DNA from: Patellaria atrata CBS 101060
Taxonomy: Eukaryota; Ascomycota; Dothideomycetes; Patellariales; Patellariaceae
Reading direction: 5' to 3'
DNA: 64,000 nucleotides
Assembly: GCA_010093705.1 (NCBI GenBank)
Contig: MU006099.1
Coordinates: 277,344 to 341,343, forward strand
How positions within the stretch are numbered: the stretch's first letter is position 1; each line of letters starts with the position of its first letter. A program made the position numbers and the translations under genes. The notes beneath the pieces were generated by a model. That model did no database searches. It saw only the letters and a list, made by a program, of their open reading frames with translations, and was not told where the DNA came from. Below are positions 24,101-37,114 of this stretch, one piece after another.

Positions 24101-25949
24101 AGTGAGGTCCGCAGCAGCGGTTCGCCAGGTTGCTAGCAATTGGTTGGGTTTGGTGGATGCTGTGCTTGCCTGACGAGCTTGTAACGTCGCCGACATTTGC
24201 CTTGTAATTTGAGCCTTTGCAACAAACTTTTGTTCAAATTGTTGTTGGAGTCTCTTTTGAGGACACGGAGCGGGACTGTCTGAAACATTTTCGAGATTGT
24301 GCTTCGATATTGCTTGACTTGATGAAAGGTATCGCGGTTGGATGCAGATTGATGAGAACTTGTGGGTCCCCTGTTCGACAAATATGAAGAGAAGTCTTTT
24401 TACTAGTATTGCAATGTGAGATTAGGGCCCACTGCCTAATGGTCCCTGCAGCACGAACAATGTCTATCACTGCTGTCAAAGTTTCTGCTAGTTGCAATAT
24501 GTGTAATGTAGCAGTGCTGCAAAGAATCTATGCGGTGCTATATGGCTGTATGTTGTCGGCATTGTTCTGGTAGCAGTTGTCCAGTTTGGCAAGTAACATC
24601 CAGCGTTTCTAAGTACAGTACGATACAGTACGGGACGGTATTGTACATGTTCGATATACTTAAAGCTGGACAAAGTTGATGACACCAGGCTCAATTGACG
24701 TGTAACCCACAAGCCATCCAATAATGAAGTAACTAGTAGCACGAGAACGGTGCAAACCAGTGCGCGTGTGAAGGCGTCAATGGTCCTCACACAGCTGTAA
24801 CACGCCTTGTTAAGGTAGCCCCTATGCTGTGTAATCATCGCGAGTTCGTGTCCTGATGCTCTCTGCATCTCGTAAAAAAGAATGGCGTACACTGCGGCTG
24901 GTTCTGGAATGCTGAGAAGAAGCCGCCGGCAACGCCTCAAGGGACAGCATTTCCAGTAGAGCATTCGCGTGTCTGCATTTCCTAGGAACCGACGAATAAT
25001 AGCAAGGCTTCGAAAACTCTTTCGTGCGTGGTGGACTTGTTAGATAGAAAAGAGAAAAAGAAAATCATCAAATGCAGGGACATGGAGAAATGGACTGAAG
25101 CTTATTCGCGTGCCCTACCAGTTGTATCTGTACCTTTACGTGGGAGGGCAAAAAGGCTGCCGATTCTATCTTTTAAGGACGACTAATTGTATTTAGTGGT
25201 GGAGGATGGGAAGAGGGATGAAGGTGGGATATGGATTTTGGGGTTTGGGATGGTGGAGAAGCTTTGGGATAGGTGCCCACGATGCCCTTGTGCCCTAAAA
25301 TGCTTGCCAGTGGGTGGGCGTTCTTTCTAGTTAGGCTGGGGCCTCGTTTTCGGCGGTTAGCGGTCATTTTTCGCCTTTCCTTTGCGTCTGTAGGGGACTC
25401 TGGCGCTTCTGGTTATGCTTTTGGTCTTTCTGGTTGTGTCTGTCTGCTGGGGACGCTTCCGTGCTCAAAAACTCTGTCGAGTCCACAAAAGCTCTAAACT
25501 CTCCTGCTCCCATCTCACCTCCACCTCAAGGACATCCCTCCCCTTCCCCCGTTTTGGTCGTCCACACCGTTTGTTCGTGCCACTCTTACACGGCCAGCGC
25601 CGTTCGGTGCAAGGCCCTCTCGGCCAGCTACATAATATTACATCTATTGAATCTCCACTCTTAAACTCGGGTTTTGTTACCACTGGCGTTCCATGGCATC
25701 TTGCACCACCTAGAAAGGCGTTCAACTGTGCATTTCTGCTCGATACCCCTCAAGTTATTACCTTTAAAGCATTGCCTCTTCAACTGTAAACATATCCATT
25801 TTCAATATCTAGGTTTTCGTCGTCGTCTCATAATAAACCACATAGGTCGGCTGGTGCCACTATACATATCAGTCGAATAAGAAGCAAGGAAACAGACTCG
25901 CCATTCTAGGGCTTGACCAGACCGCACTACGGCCTAACACTCTTCAAGT
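21156..25949. other. 4.8-kb stretch without a supported gene
   Basis: Short frames occur on both strands (for example 24488-24964 minus, 158 codons with one hydrophobic stretch), but none carries a family motif, and codons look random. The last 700 bp (about 25250-25949) is CT-rich and probably the leader and promoter of the copper-fist gene. I saw no tRNA, LTR pair or inverted-repeat element. The length is unusual for this window and may hide a non-coding transcript or an eroded repeat. Confidence 0.4.
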
Positions 25950-27725
25950 ATGCCGATACTTGATGGCGTGAAATACGCTTGCGAATCCTGTATCAGAGGT
26001 CATCGCGTGAGCGGTTGCACGCACACCGGCAAGTCTCCCAGACAGCTGCTGAGCGATGCTGCCGCTCTGCAATGAATTCTAGCTGACCTTTACTGTTCGC
26101 TGCAGACCGCGAGCTTAAACATATCAATCCTAAAGGTCGTCCTGTTAGGCAATGCGAACACTGCCGTAGTGCTCGCAAGTCTAAGTCACAGCATGCGAAA
26201 TGCGACTGTGGTGAAAAGAAGGAACGTGAAAAGACAACTGGAGCGCTGAAACGTATGAGTATTGCCACCTACGTTCTATAACCTTACTAACTGTGTATTA
26301 GATGATGGGAATACTTGTGTTTGCTTCCATGGCGAGAAGTGTACCTGCGGGTTGAAGAAAGCGCCCAGTGAACTCAAACTGGATACGTCTGCCAGCCGAC
26401 TTGCTCATCCAATATCCAAAGCCCGGCCTCGCGCCACTACTACGAATTCCGATACGACGTTAACATTCCTCGCAAACGGCCATCATATGCCATGCCACAG
26501 GAACAACAATAGCGCCCACACAAGTGGTCTGCCGTATAAGATTCCCAGGCATCATAGTAATCATGGGGTTCCACATGGACAACTACATACATATTATTCT
26601 CCGACGCACGAGAGTCCCAATTTCGCGTTCAGCTCTGACGCTCAGTTGGTTCGCCGCTCCCATGATGATCTTGTTTCACTCAATGGTGGCCTTCCACCAT
26701 ATGGTAATTCCTCAATGGCGCAGTCATTCGATAGTCTACCTCTGAATGGTCTCAATGCGACTGGTCAACTGAATACTAGAACGCTGAATCCATTTCAGGA
26801 TGGAGGATATATCCCAAATCTTACACCAGCTCTATCAGATAAGGAACGTGGCACTCCATTCGGTAACCAGGTTAGCGATGGCCCCGGTGGACTGTTCCCG
26901 TTTTCTGGCATATCATCTGGTCTCAATCCTCCTTTCGAAGACTTTTCTACTTCGCCAAGTGACCATTATATTGCATCTCCTTTGGATCACGATTTTGGCC
27001 TCCATTCTGCCGGCATTAACCCGTCTTGGGGCTCTATAGACCTTCCCCTCGATCCGAATAAACTATCAAATTCCATCGAGAAGCCTATATCTCACAGCGG
27101 GGAATCAAACTTCTATAGTGTTCCCGGTCTTACCGCTCCATCTTCAGGATCCCAATCAGAGATTGGCGATCAGCCGTTTTTCGCCGATAATGAGGTCCGC
27201 ACTCACCCGTCACGTGGTGTGGAGAGCTTCAGTTGGGATGACACCCCTAGTTCTGCGGAACCTCCCGCGAACCGTAATAGTTTTGCATCACTGCAAGATT
27301 ATCTATCACTACAAGGCCGCGGTCCCACATCTGCACCTCTTCCTGCAGACCGTCGTTCACTGGACATTGACCTCATGAAAGGTCAGTCTCCGAACTTCCT
27401 GGCGATACTGGAGCCTCCGAGATCCGCACCCGCACCGAACATTCCGAGTCCCGATCCCTTAGACGCCACACCGTCTTACTGTATCGGTTCAACTCCAACT
27501 ACAATGGCTTCGCCGGTTTATTCACCAGTGGACTACTCGATGCTCACTAGTGCCCCAAGGTCTATGCCGCTCTCAACCACTACAGCCGATTCTAAAATTT
27601 CTCCCAACGCCAATTTAGAGGATACCAACCTCGACAACGCCGCCTGGTTAAATGTCGACCTCAACTTCGACACCGCCAACTATGACGATCAGCTTAATTC
27701 GTCCAGCTTCGCCTGGATTGGCTGA
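25950..27725 (+). CDS. Copper-fist transcription factor
   Basis: Three exons (25950-26028, 26106-26252, 26302-27725) give 549 residues. The spliced N-terminus is a textbook copper fist: MPILDGVKYACESCIRGHRV, then SGCTHTDRELKHINPKGRP, QCEHCRSARKSKSQHAKCDC, and after the second splice HDGNTCVCFHGEKCTCGLKK. These domains bind Cu(I) clusters and DNA in yeast Ace1, Mac1 and Cuf1. The remaining 400 residues are Ser/Pro/Asn-rich and likely carry activation. I see no C-terminal cysteine repeats of the Mac1/Grisea type, so an Ace1/Cuf1-like role is more likely. Intron 1 (26029-26105) has a GC donor (ACCG then GCAAGT) and ends TGCAG; no GT donor keeps the domain in frame. Intron 2 is 49 bp with TTACTAAC. 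A CrpA-like copper ATPase lies about 18 kb downstream. Confidence 0.92.
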
Positions 27726-29996
27726 CGTTTACCATTGACGACGCTGATGACGCCACGACTGACGCCTAGATACCTGTTCTCTTTTCCTTTCAATACAATC
27801 TGGAAGCTTGTTTAGACCTGACATCTAGTACATATTTATCACCTCCCGTCTCTCGTTAAAGATGAGATCTTGTGTATACTCTTGTCCCCTTTTTGAATTA
27901 TAGATTTTCTTACATTTGGTAAGAGATGGAAATTACTAAGGCTGTGCGAGTAGAAGGAAAAATATTCTTCTGGAATGTTTGTTGATGTAGCTCATTCTAT
28001 CTACCTAATACTGAGGCTTGGAAGATGAATTGCATTTTTAGTGCTTAGTAGACAACCACTTAGACGGTAAAAGAACGGAGTTGAAATACTAAATATTCTT
28101 ATCTTCATAGCTTGGACCCTCTTAGTCTTGCTGAAGCGCAACTATCTGATATCCCCCTCGGTTTTTAATCCATATGCTCCGACCCAATGTCGGCGCTACA
28201 CAAAATCCGTTTGCAAAAGATCCCAAAACAAGCAATTATACTATTAGAAAACCGACTAATCAACATTACTTGTCCGTTACTCTAGAAGTGTCTTGAGCCG
28301 TCCGAAAGGAAAACACAAAAGTGTTCTTTGAAGAATATTTACAAGGAAACAAGAGACAGTGGAAAGCTTGAGCGGTTCATACTCTCAATGTTACGTCGGA
28401 ATGAGCCGAAAGTATATGCGATTGCTAGGTGGTTCTGGATTTGTGCGTAACAATAACAACTGACATTAAAAAGTGAGTACCCATAGATTACATGTGAGAC
28501 CAGACGTCACCTCTATCCCTTAAACCCGCGCCATGCAGGACAGAACTGCACAATCGATCCTCATCGGCAGCGGGAAACGCGCAGAGACCACAACATGTCC
28601 ATTCCATCTGCCAGATGACGCGATGACATTCTATCACCGCAGTAAGCGACAGACTTCCCATCACCATCAAGCCCACACGCGTACGGATCGGTGATATAGT
28701 GACATGCCTCCTGTCCTCCCTTCCCATCTCCCCACAAAGCACAAGACGCAACATATTACCCCCTAATCCCCAGCCTGTCAAAACCCTGTGCCACGTCCCT
28801 CCCGTCCGACCAAGCTCTCGCACGCGCCAGCGCGCCCTCTCAGCGTGTTCGCCACCCTTTCACACGTGTCACCGCGCTCGCATGCGGGCATCCGACGTAC
28901 TGGGTTCCGTTTCGACAGCTAGGCCCGGCAACCCGGATGCAGGGGACACAGGGGGTTTATGTTCGTGTTACACGAGGCAACGGGGGTACTGGGAACGGGG
29001 AAAATGTGTGGGCGAGGTTGCTGGCGTGGTAGTACTGGGTGGGGAATATCGTAGGTCAGACCAAAAGCTATGAGAAAATGTTGGGGGGAACGGAATTGCC
29101 TTTGAGTAGGGAAAGGATGGACGGTTCGAGAAAATTGCTTTGGGATAAGCTTGTGGGAAGGGCAAATTGCTGTGCTGTGCTAGGTATTCCGCTGTGAAGT
29201 GGTGACATCCTTGGGGGGAGGACTTGGGCTGGTTGACAGCGCCTGACAGCTGCAGAGCGGCGGTTAGGCGGAGTCGTGGAACGTGTTGCACTAGCTTGCG
29301 TTGAGGGGGATTGAGTTGCCATATTCGAATTGCGCGGATGAATCCGGTGCGGTGTCGGGTGGATGTGTTTCCGTTGACTTCATTGTGGTTTCAATTGGAT
29401 GGGTAGTTTGAGCAGTTTGCTATTCCAATACTTTTATGTTTCCTTTGTAGACCCATTGCAAGCAATCGGGAGGAGGCATAATTTATCGTTCGATTATCTT
29501 GCTGGCAGTAGTGGAGATGCTGCGAGATACATCTGATCGGATTGCTAGGACTTTCAGCTGCTACCCGGTCCTGTATCTAACACGACAGACTTGGTCTTGG
29601 TTTTGAACGTATAGATGACTGAATTGTCCCGCTTGATCGCCTTTGATTCAGATCGATCTGATCTGTAAGCCATGTCATGCACGATCTCGATCAAAGCCAT
29701 CTATTGGATTCTTCGTTATAACTACACATGCAACCTCTATAATAAATTCTATGATTATCATAGAGTAGGAAACGGTATTTGTATGCAATGAATAAGATGA
29801 TCTTCGATTGAATGACATGAGACCTTGAAAGAGTTGGAATTTGACTAAGAAAAGGAGAACAAACAAGATGAATCAGAATGAACTCTTTGGTACGTCAAAT
29901 AACAAGTAAGAGAACGTTAGATTCTTACCCCGGTATTGTAAAATACGAGGCGAACTTTTTGTGAAATATTACGAACGTCACTGTCACCGCGTAGTC
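27726..29996. other. Spacer between convergent genes, no supported gene
   Basis: This 2.3-kb stretch follows the copper-fist gene and ends at the REC114 stop codon. It has a GC-rich patch at about 28500-28950 surrounded by AT-rich sequence. Frames on either strand lack motifs. I see no element ends or RNA gene. Confidence 0.4.
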
Positions 29997-31824
29997 TTAC
30001 AATCCTAAAGCAATTCTCCTCCAGCAGTTCGACACATCTTCACAAAGCGTAATGAAGTTATCATCCTCGATAAAACTGACAAACAGTTCATCAAGCACGG
30101 CCATTCGTTCGTCAGAAGATTGTGAGGCGTACTGTGCTAGGTTTTCGGCATTGTCCGACGATGTAGAATTTGATAGTAGATTGGAGATCCGTTTAATAGA
30201 ATCCAGTGGCAGTTCCCGATCCATCGAATTAGAGGCGTGAATATTAGTTGATGTTTTACTAAGTGGAACCCTATGTTCTGTGAGACGTGTAGTTAGATGA
30301 GCACCAGCATCGAGTAGCTCTGTCTCAGCACTTGGCTCTTCGCTGACGGATCGTTGGTTATGCTTCTCTTGGTTAATACCCGCTGTAGTACGGTGGCCGT
30401 AACTGGCGGGAATATCCGCTTTAGTTACAAACCTCGGTGTGGGGAGAGGAGGCAGTTCAACAGCGGAGAATGGTCGACTGGAACTTGTCGCCACATCAAA
30501 GTTGCGTTTCTTGCCTACGGCGGCACGGGGGAACGGTAACTCACGGCGAGGCGGTATTAGCTGAAGGATAGAGTTCTCATCTGAGAACAAAGGTGCCGTA
30601 GAGGGCCTCTCTGAGCTAATGTTTGAAGAACTGACCGTACTTGGTGGAGTTGCTGGAGGTTGTGCAAAGTAAGGCGAGGACGTTGCCGGACGATCACGTG
30701 AAGTGCTTGAAGACCAATTAATGTCACCCAAACGATCACCTCCCCCAGCATTACTGATCGGGTGATGTGAAGTCGGTAAATGTTCTGGTATAGGGTAAAG
30801 TGAGGGCTGGTGAGTAACAGCTTGTCCACTTGCTGGAGGTATCGAACTGAGATTGAAGTTTGCATCAGTATGTTGTGGCAGGCTGAAAGGTGGAATGTAT
30901 GGCCGTGATGAAGAGAGACTTGGGCCAGACATGGGTCTATCAACTGAGTGCACCCCACCCGTCATGGAGTCCGGGCGTTGGATTCGGGCGGATGTTGGTC
31001 TCAAGTTTTGGGCCTGGTCGTATACAGTAGGGATCCCGTCACAGAAAGGTTTCTTTGGAGGGAAGATTTGTACCGAACTCGGGGAGTCCGAAGATGGATT
31101 CTCTGGCAGAGCTGCGAGAGAACTAGTTGAACATGACGGACCAGATCTTTCAGGTCGAGCCGTCTTTTCGGAAACAGGAGTCTGGCTGAGTACACACCCA
31201 AGCCTTTCAAGATAACTAACAGCAACTCTAAAGTCTTCATCACGAAGAAATTTCAGCTGGATCCGCCGTACCTATGGGGTACCCCGTGTTAGCACATTCA
31301 TGGGGCATTTCTCCATCAACACTAGATTACCATGCCACCAGGGAGAATATATCTCAGCGCTAGCAACGGACATCGGATGAGTCCTGTGAGCGGGAGCTTG
31401 TCTTTGTGCAATTGAGTGCTGTGCCTCCTTGTCTCTGTTGTCAAGGCGATTGTGTCTTGGGATAACTGCTCAACGTTAAGTAACTCCTATCCACAACACA
31501 GTTAGAACCTGGAGATCAAGAATGTATGCATTGATTTCATCAAAAGCGAACAGGATTGAATAGAGACTAGACATTTTCTTTAACTCTTGATTTTCGTACC
31601 AGAACCTTAGTCCCTTGAACGACCTTCAAAACTTTAGAGCTTCTGTTGACTTGACTGGTAGCACCGGCCTGAAAAGTATCGAAAACTGCTGTAAGATCAA
31701 GAGTAGTATGTTTCCATGAGAATGTCTTCTCCGATTCATGATCTGTAGCGTCGGAAAACTTTAGTAATGGAAAACTGATCAAATCAGCTGTTGGCCTTAG
31801 AGATGGTAAACGCTTGGGTGGCAT
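29997..31824 (-). CDS. REC114: Meiotic recombination protein REC114
   Basis: Three exons on the minus strand (31824-31600, 31486-31331, 31271-29997), all in phase 0, give 551 residues. Exons 1-2 encode the N-terminal PH-like domain: LISFPLLKFSD, SWKHTTLDLTAVFDTF, KVLKVVQGTKVL, then LRYILPGGM. This continues after splicing into VRRIQLKFLRDEDFRVAVSY, the conserved strand-helix of the family with a following LERLGC. A long disordered Ser/Pro linker leads to the C-terminal helix (VLDELFVSFIEDDNFITLCE), which in yeast binds Mei4. REC114 with Mei4 and Mer2 forms the condensate that recruits Spo11 to make meiotic DNA breaks. Intron 1 has TTCTAAC before its acceptor. Its GTACGA donor is the least certain junction. 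A meiotic gene intact here suggests retained sexual capacity; that is inference. Confidence 0.85.
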
Positions 31825-32256
31825 TGTCCCGTAAGAGGTGTATTAAACAGATATATAAAAGGATTAGCAGGAGATCTGGAAACTTTACATTGATGTCAAC
31901 TTGATAGAATATCCTCATACACTTATTAGGGGTGGAAGAGAGATGGAACGAAAGACGAATGCACGTGAAGTTGAAGTTGAGATCTTACACGCTAATCTTT
32001 TTTGGGCTAAAGGCTGGGAGGTCCGAGCGGGATCGCGCTCAGCGTGAATGAGACGAGGTCCCTTGGCTCGTCGACAATTATTGAAGCTCGCGACGACAAA
32101 AGACCGCAATCAGCGTTATCAACTCCAACACTCTCCCGCGCAAGATTCTTGCTAAGATATTTGCAGTGCAGCTGCATTTGAACTGCATCAATCTGCGCTT
32201 GTCCATGACGATACACTGTGACCTCCCCATTCTGCCAAAAATCGCAATCTGCGACT
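31825..32256. promoter_or_regulatory. Divergent promoter between REC114 and RSC9
   Basis: The 432-bp spacer separates the two start codons and must carry both promoters. No known operator is assigned. Confidence 0.5.
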
Positions 32257-35200
32257 ATGGCTCCCGTACGGCAACGCGACCCTTCTGTCGAACGGACCGA
32301 GGAATATGAGGAGTTTATGAAAAAGTTGGAAGAGTATCATCAAAAACGGGGGTATGTCTTCTAGGGATATAATTATTGGTCCAATTACTGATTCTGATCG
32401 CAGAACTCAGCTGGAACGAGAACCCAAGGTCGGACCACGACATCTTGACCTCTTACGTTTGTACAAACGAGTAGTCGAAGAAGGGGGCTATGATAAAGTA
32501 TCAGATACGAAGAACAACAAGCTTGCATGGAGAAAAATCACATCTGAATTCTTCCCATGGAGCAATGCCGTCACAACTCAAGCATTCATTGTCAAAAGCG
32601 CATACTACAAGAATCTCGCGTAAGTTACGTGTAACCTAGAGGTATTTGAACACTCATACTAACAAAGCTCAAAGTGCTTACGAAATAACCCATATTCACA
32701 AAAAGGAACCGCCTCCAAAAGAAATCCTGGAAGACCTAACTGCAAAAGGAGGCGACCTCTTGAATCGTACTGTAGAAAACTATTTCCCAAGAATGAATAG
32801 GGAAACGGAAAATTTGATAAATGGGAAAGATGCATATGATTCGGATACCGAGCAGAAAACTCCCGGAAATGATAAAATGGATATCGACGAGCCTACTAGT
32901 GCTGGGAGGATGACTCGAGGTTAGTGCTGATTGTTCTTTGGCCTTTGAAGCTACTCTGTGGTCAACTATCTGGGTACTAACGGGTATTTGTCAGCTCTTC
33001 GACATGCACCACCCCAGCGAGTGCTCTTCCAACCTGATGTGTCTTCATCAAGGCAGGGGAGACAATCAACTACGGGGGTAAACTCTCCCGCACCCACTTC
33101 AGTGAACGGAATATATAGCGGTAGTGGCACGTCAATGACTACTATTGCAAATTATGAACCTAGACAACAGGTTCCCTCGGCGGTAAAGCCAGTCGTCACT
33201 CCTGGCAACAATCTTAATTATTACAAAGATAAAGCGAGTAGAATGTTAGCTGCTAAGCGCTTAGGAAGACCTATTGCTCCAAGAGGAATGATGCTTCCAG
33301 GCAGTATGTAAACCACTACCCTTCTACAAAAGTTACCAACTGATTTTATGTAGCTGGTTTCACTGGGCCGAACATTTACATTCGCGCTCAGCTGGCATTG
33401 CAATCCAGTATAGTAGAAGAGCAGGCATATGCTCTACACCATTTGGTTAAAATATCTCACGAAAGAGGTGATAAATACAGGTTCGATGGATTCCCCGGTC
33501 TTGCCGAAGCTCTAATAGATAAAGGTTTGCAAGTTGCATCTTTATTCTGGGACATAAAATTACGGATCTCGTACGATGATGTTGAAAACCATGAGGAGCC
33601 ACATGTCCTCAACGGTGTCCAAGGTACAAGAAATCTACTCCAGAATATCCAAAATTTTCCACTTCGAGACACGTACGACGACATCCAGACTGAAGAATTT
33701 GCAGCCGAGATGGGCAGAATCAACGAAGCAGGACTCGTTCTCCGTAATATGGTGATGATGGAAGAAAATGCACAGTATCTATCTAGGTTACCAGTCATAC
33801 GGGACTTCATAACGGTGGCATTAAACTTACCCCCCCGAACAGCTACAATCGAGCTAAAACATCAGGCGTTGGAAATTGCGGAGCAATTAACTAAATACTT
33901 TGTGTTGGGTGCAACCGACCCATTATACCAGTCTCTTTTAAATCAACTGTACTGCGATGATCGAGGTGCTATAATCACAGCCCTACGAGCCTTGGGTCGC
34001 ATATCGATGAACCTGGAGGTCAACAACCGCCTTGAGAATGTACCAGACAAATTACTCCAGCGAATACACGATTGGCTACTTATTGATGATGAAGAATTAC
34101 GAAACGGATGCCTTGATTTCCTATATCAATTTACCGCTAGCGTAGATAATGTCGAGCTCCTGCTGCGCAGTGTACATATTGATAGTTTAATCAATCAGCT
34201 CGTTCGACTATTACTACATAATGCTCCAACAACGGAGACGAAAGAGCGGTCGCGGGCAGTCACGAAAGGCGGACCATCACCGGAAACGGCACCGAAGCTC
34301 TCAATAGCAATCATTGAGCAATTCCTCGAATACAGTGAGCCAGAGCGCAGCCAGCAATGGTAAATTACCCCAATCCCTAAAATGTGACAACCCTCTCATT
34401 TTCATATTAGGTTACGCACGTGCTTCGAAGACGATCCATCCGGGGAAATAACCCAAATAGCCCTCTGGCAAGCCTACAACGACTGCTTCAAACACGCGCT
34501 CGAAACCCGCCCTAACATATCCCCCCTCATGCCCGCCAAGGACTTCATTACCAATGTCAGTACCACCTTCCCCGGCGCCACCGCCCAGGTCCTCAACACT
34601 GGCACGACACACAAATATACGATCCGCGGGATCCGCCCGCGCGCCATTCCCGTCGACCTCCGCGGCCGCCCCTACATCCGTTGCGACTGGCACGTCGAGC
34701 CCCTGACCGGTCGTGCCTGCGGCGAGTTCGCGAAATCTCCCGCCGAGATGTGGGATCATATCGTACTAGCGCATCTGCAGATACCACGGAACGAGCACGG
34801 CCGCTTCGATCCGAGCGCCCCCGGACCGCCCGATAGGCGCTATACCTGCAACTGGGGCGGTTGTGGCCGTTTCAGTGCCCTGGGCGAGGAATCACCACAC
34901 CACGTTGCCGCCCACATAAAGACGCATCTGCCTGATAGCACTCCGTTGGCGGCGCATCGTCTGAAACATAACCGCACCGCATCACCCACGACGGATCTCA
35001 GAAATCCGTACGGCTTGAATAATGCGAAGGTGTGGATGAATACGCAGACCGACGAGCGTAATGACGCTGCGGGATTACCTCTCGCGAGTGTGCTCGTCCT
35101 ACGTAATATTGCGCGTCAGATGGCTAAGTTGGAGAGCGAGGATGGTGGATGGGTTGCAAGGACCTTTGGCACGGTCAAGGAGCAGTTGTACTTTGTTATG

Positions 35201-35269
35201 GCCCATAACTTGAGCTTGAGAGAGTATATCACTAGCTTGACCAGGGCGATTGCGGCGGCTGGTGGGTGA
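32257..35269 (+). CDS. RSC9: RSC chromatin-remodelling complex subunit RSC9
   Basis: Six exons (32257-32351, 32404-32619, 32675-32919, 32995-33303, 33354-34359, 34411-35269) give 909 residues. All introns are 50-75 bp and phases match throughout. Residues about 30-105 form an ARID DNA-binding domain (GPRHLDLLRLYKRVVEEGGY, KLAWRKITSEFF). A helical, armadillo-like middle follows. At about 624 an RFX-type winged helix starts (WLRTCFEDD, ITQIALWQAYNDCFK). Two C2H2 fingers close the protein (about 715 CDWHVEPLTGRACGEF...HIVLAH, and about 770 CNWGGCGRF...HHVAAHIKTH). This is the layout of fungal RSC9, a nuclear subunit of the RSC nucleosome remodeller. The exon 2-3 junction uses the AAAG at 32671-32674; the nearer AAAG breaks the frame. 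Confidence 0.92.
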
Positions 35270-35563
35270 GTAATATGTGGTGAGAAAGATCAAAGGCATG
35301 GTTGGGCGTTTGTGGGTCGTAGTTTTATCCTGTAGGGACATTATTTAAAATACAGCGAGGGCGCTGTATTTAGAGGCGTCTGTTCGTTGGCTATAGTAGG
35401 TGCTTCTCGGTCATTGTATGCTTGTTATACGCAAAATGTCGTATCTTCAAACTTACTTTGTTTAGCTTCCAATCTACACGTAAGTTGGAGACCTTAGCGT
35501 ATCACAATCATAGAGTAATGCAGAAATTCCCTAGGGAAAGGAGAAGATAGCATTATAAACAAA

Positions 35564-37114
35564 TTAAGCAATATCCCTCAAACTCTCTCCCTCCGATCTC
35601 GTCTTATGGATCCCCAAATCGCTCATCTCGCTCGACTGTCTTCTTTCCGTTTCAAGAATCCTCTCTCTGCTCTCTGCTCTATCTATACTCGCGGTCGCAT
35701 TACTTTTAGCATATGTTTCTGTCCCAACATGTCCCAGTCCGTGGGCTCTTTGAGGCCGAGCCTGGCGCCGCATTCGAACCGAATTGTACGGGCTACGCGC
35801 GCTCCGTCCACGACCCGTCAAGCCGCTCACCAATTTCTTGAAGAGCGGGTTCAGAGAGGGAAGCGAGGCAGTTACGATCCCCAGGCAGACCTCTACTTGT
35901 GAGCGAAGGGGTACCATCGCCCATTTCCTATTTGTCCGAGGTACGCGATTAGTCCATTGGACGTGGTTTTGGAAGGAGAAGGTGAAGTCAAAAAATGGGA
36001 AGGGGAAGGGAAGGTGTACCAATTTATATCCTGACGCTCCCACGGTTCATTATGCTTTGGATTCGAGCGGACGATTTCGCCGAGGCGGACGAGACCTGCG
36101 ACGACTGGTATTATACCGACAGCGAAGACAAAGAAAAGAGCCGCTAAGTTTGGTAATCAGCAAGGGTTCCTGATGGGGTGTTCAAGATATGGGCGAGTCT
36201 GACCTTTCTGCTTAGGGGGAATCTGAAGCTCGTAGACGATACGGATAGGAAAGATAAGAAGAATAATGTCGGTTACTGCATTTGTGGATGCCTGGATGGT
36301 GTGAAATGTTGCAACGTCTATGCAGCAATGGAGTTCTTTCTCGATATCCCAAGCGGCCATGATTGGGGCACATTGGAAGATTTCGACCTATCATCGCGTT
36401 TAGCTGATTGACTTCTACTCATTTACTGAAGGTTCTTTCCTACAAGAATCGAAGAAATAGCATGTGCAGTCATGACCACTGTCAAAGCTATTGTTACCCG
36501 GCAGTATATGCCGGTTCCTAGAGGGGTACGCATTCTGCTCGCGACTCTCCAATACAGAGCAAGAATGCTCATCTTTACCGCCCTTTGAAGAGTATTAGAA
36601 TATCAATATTGACTTGAAGTGAGAATAATGCGCACCATAAGGTAAAGAAATAGGCCAGCATAAACATCCATCTATACTACTCAAAAGAGGTCAGTACATT
36701 GTGTGACACGAGTCAGAAGGATAGACCCACAAAAAGAGTATCGTTCACGTCGGGAACGCTAAGATCAGAGACATGTTTACCCCATCCGTGTTGAATGAGT
36801 ATTAGGATCAGAGCGGTCTGAAAAGCTGCAATGATCTAATGGTCTCAGATATGAGTGCTTCCAGACATATATCCCCCGAACTCACAATAGCGACAAATAT
36901 CATCAAGTCATCAAGTCCGAATTTAGAGACAATAAAATGTCTCGTATATAGTCTATCAATCGTTAGGCAAGTTTAAGACAATTCTTTCCACTAGCAAAGA
37001 AAGAAAACAGAATACTCACCTAAGCAGAACGAATAGTGCCGCAAGAACATAAAGAATGATAGATGACCGGTGGATTAGAGAACCTTTATTCTCACCAGAC
37101 CCACCAGACGACAT
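35564..37114 (-). CDS. Fungal rhodopsin-domain (SAT4-like) integral membrane protein, eight exons
   Basis: Exons on the minus strand: 37114-37020, 36952-36886, 36817-36731, 36676-36636, 36582-36444, 36387-36204, 36143-36020, 35927-35564. They total 366 residues with consistent phases. Membrane segments appear in order: IILYVLAALFVLL; DDLMIFVAITALILILI; MFMLAYFFTLW; VTIALTVVMTAHAISSIL; AVTDIILLIFPIRIVYEL; AALFFVFAVGIIPVVAGLVR; and VCLGIVTASLPSLNPLF. Family landmarks are RHFIVSKFGLDD, KMSILALYWR, FQCAPIMAAWD with CCIDVATFHT downstream, and ELQIPPKQK. These mark the large fungal rhodopsin-like domain family, common near variable loci and of unknown ligand. The tail is basic and hydrophilic. Exon 3 has two possible acceptors (CAG after TTTT, used here, keeps the frame). 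The exons are all short, so the gene is easy to miss. Confidence 0.82.

Noticed and set aside
24488-24964. A 158-codon minus-strand frame with one hydrophobic stretch
   Set aside because: No family motif, no credible signal peptide or neighbouring exons, and amino acid use looks random. The surrounding 4.8 kb shows no other coding sign.
28488-29322. Several short frames in the GC-rich patch after the copper-fist gene
   Set aside because: They come from base composition (Pro/Arg/Thr-rich), have no family features and do not splice into a sensible product.
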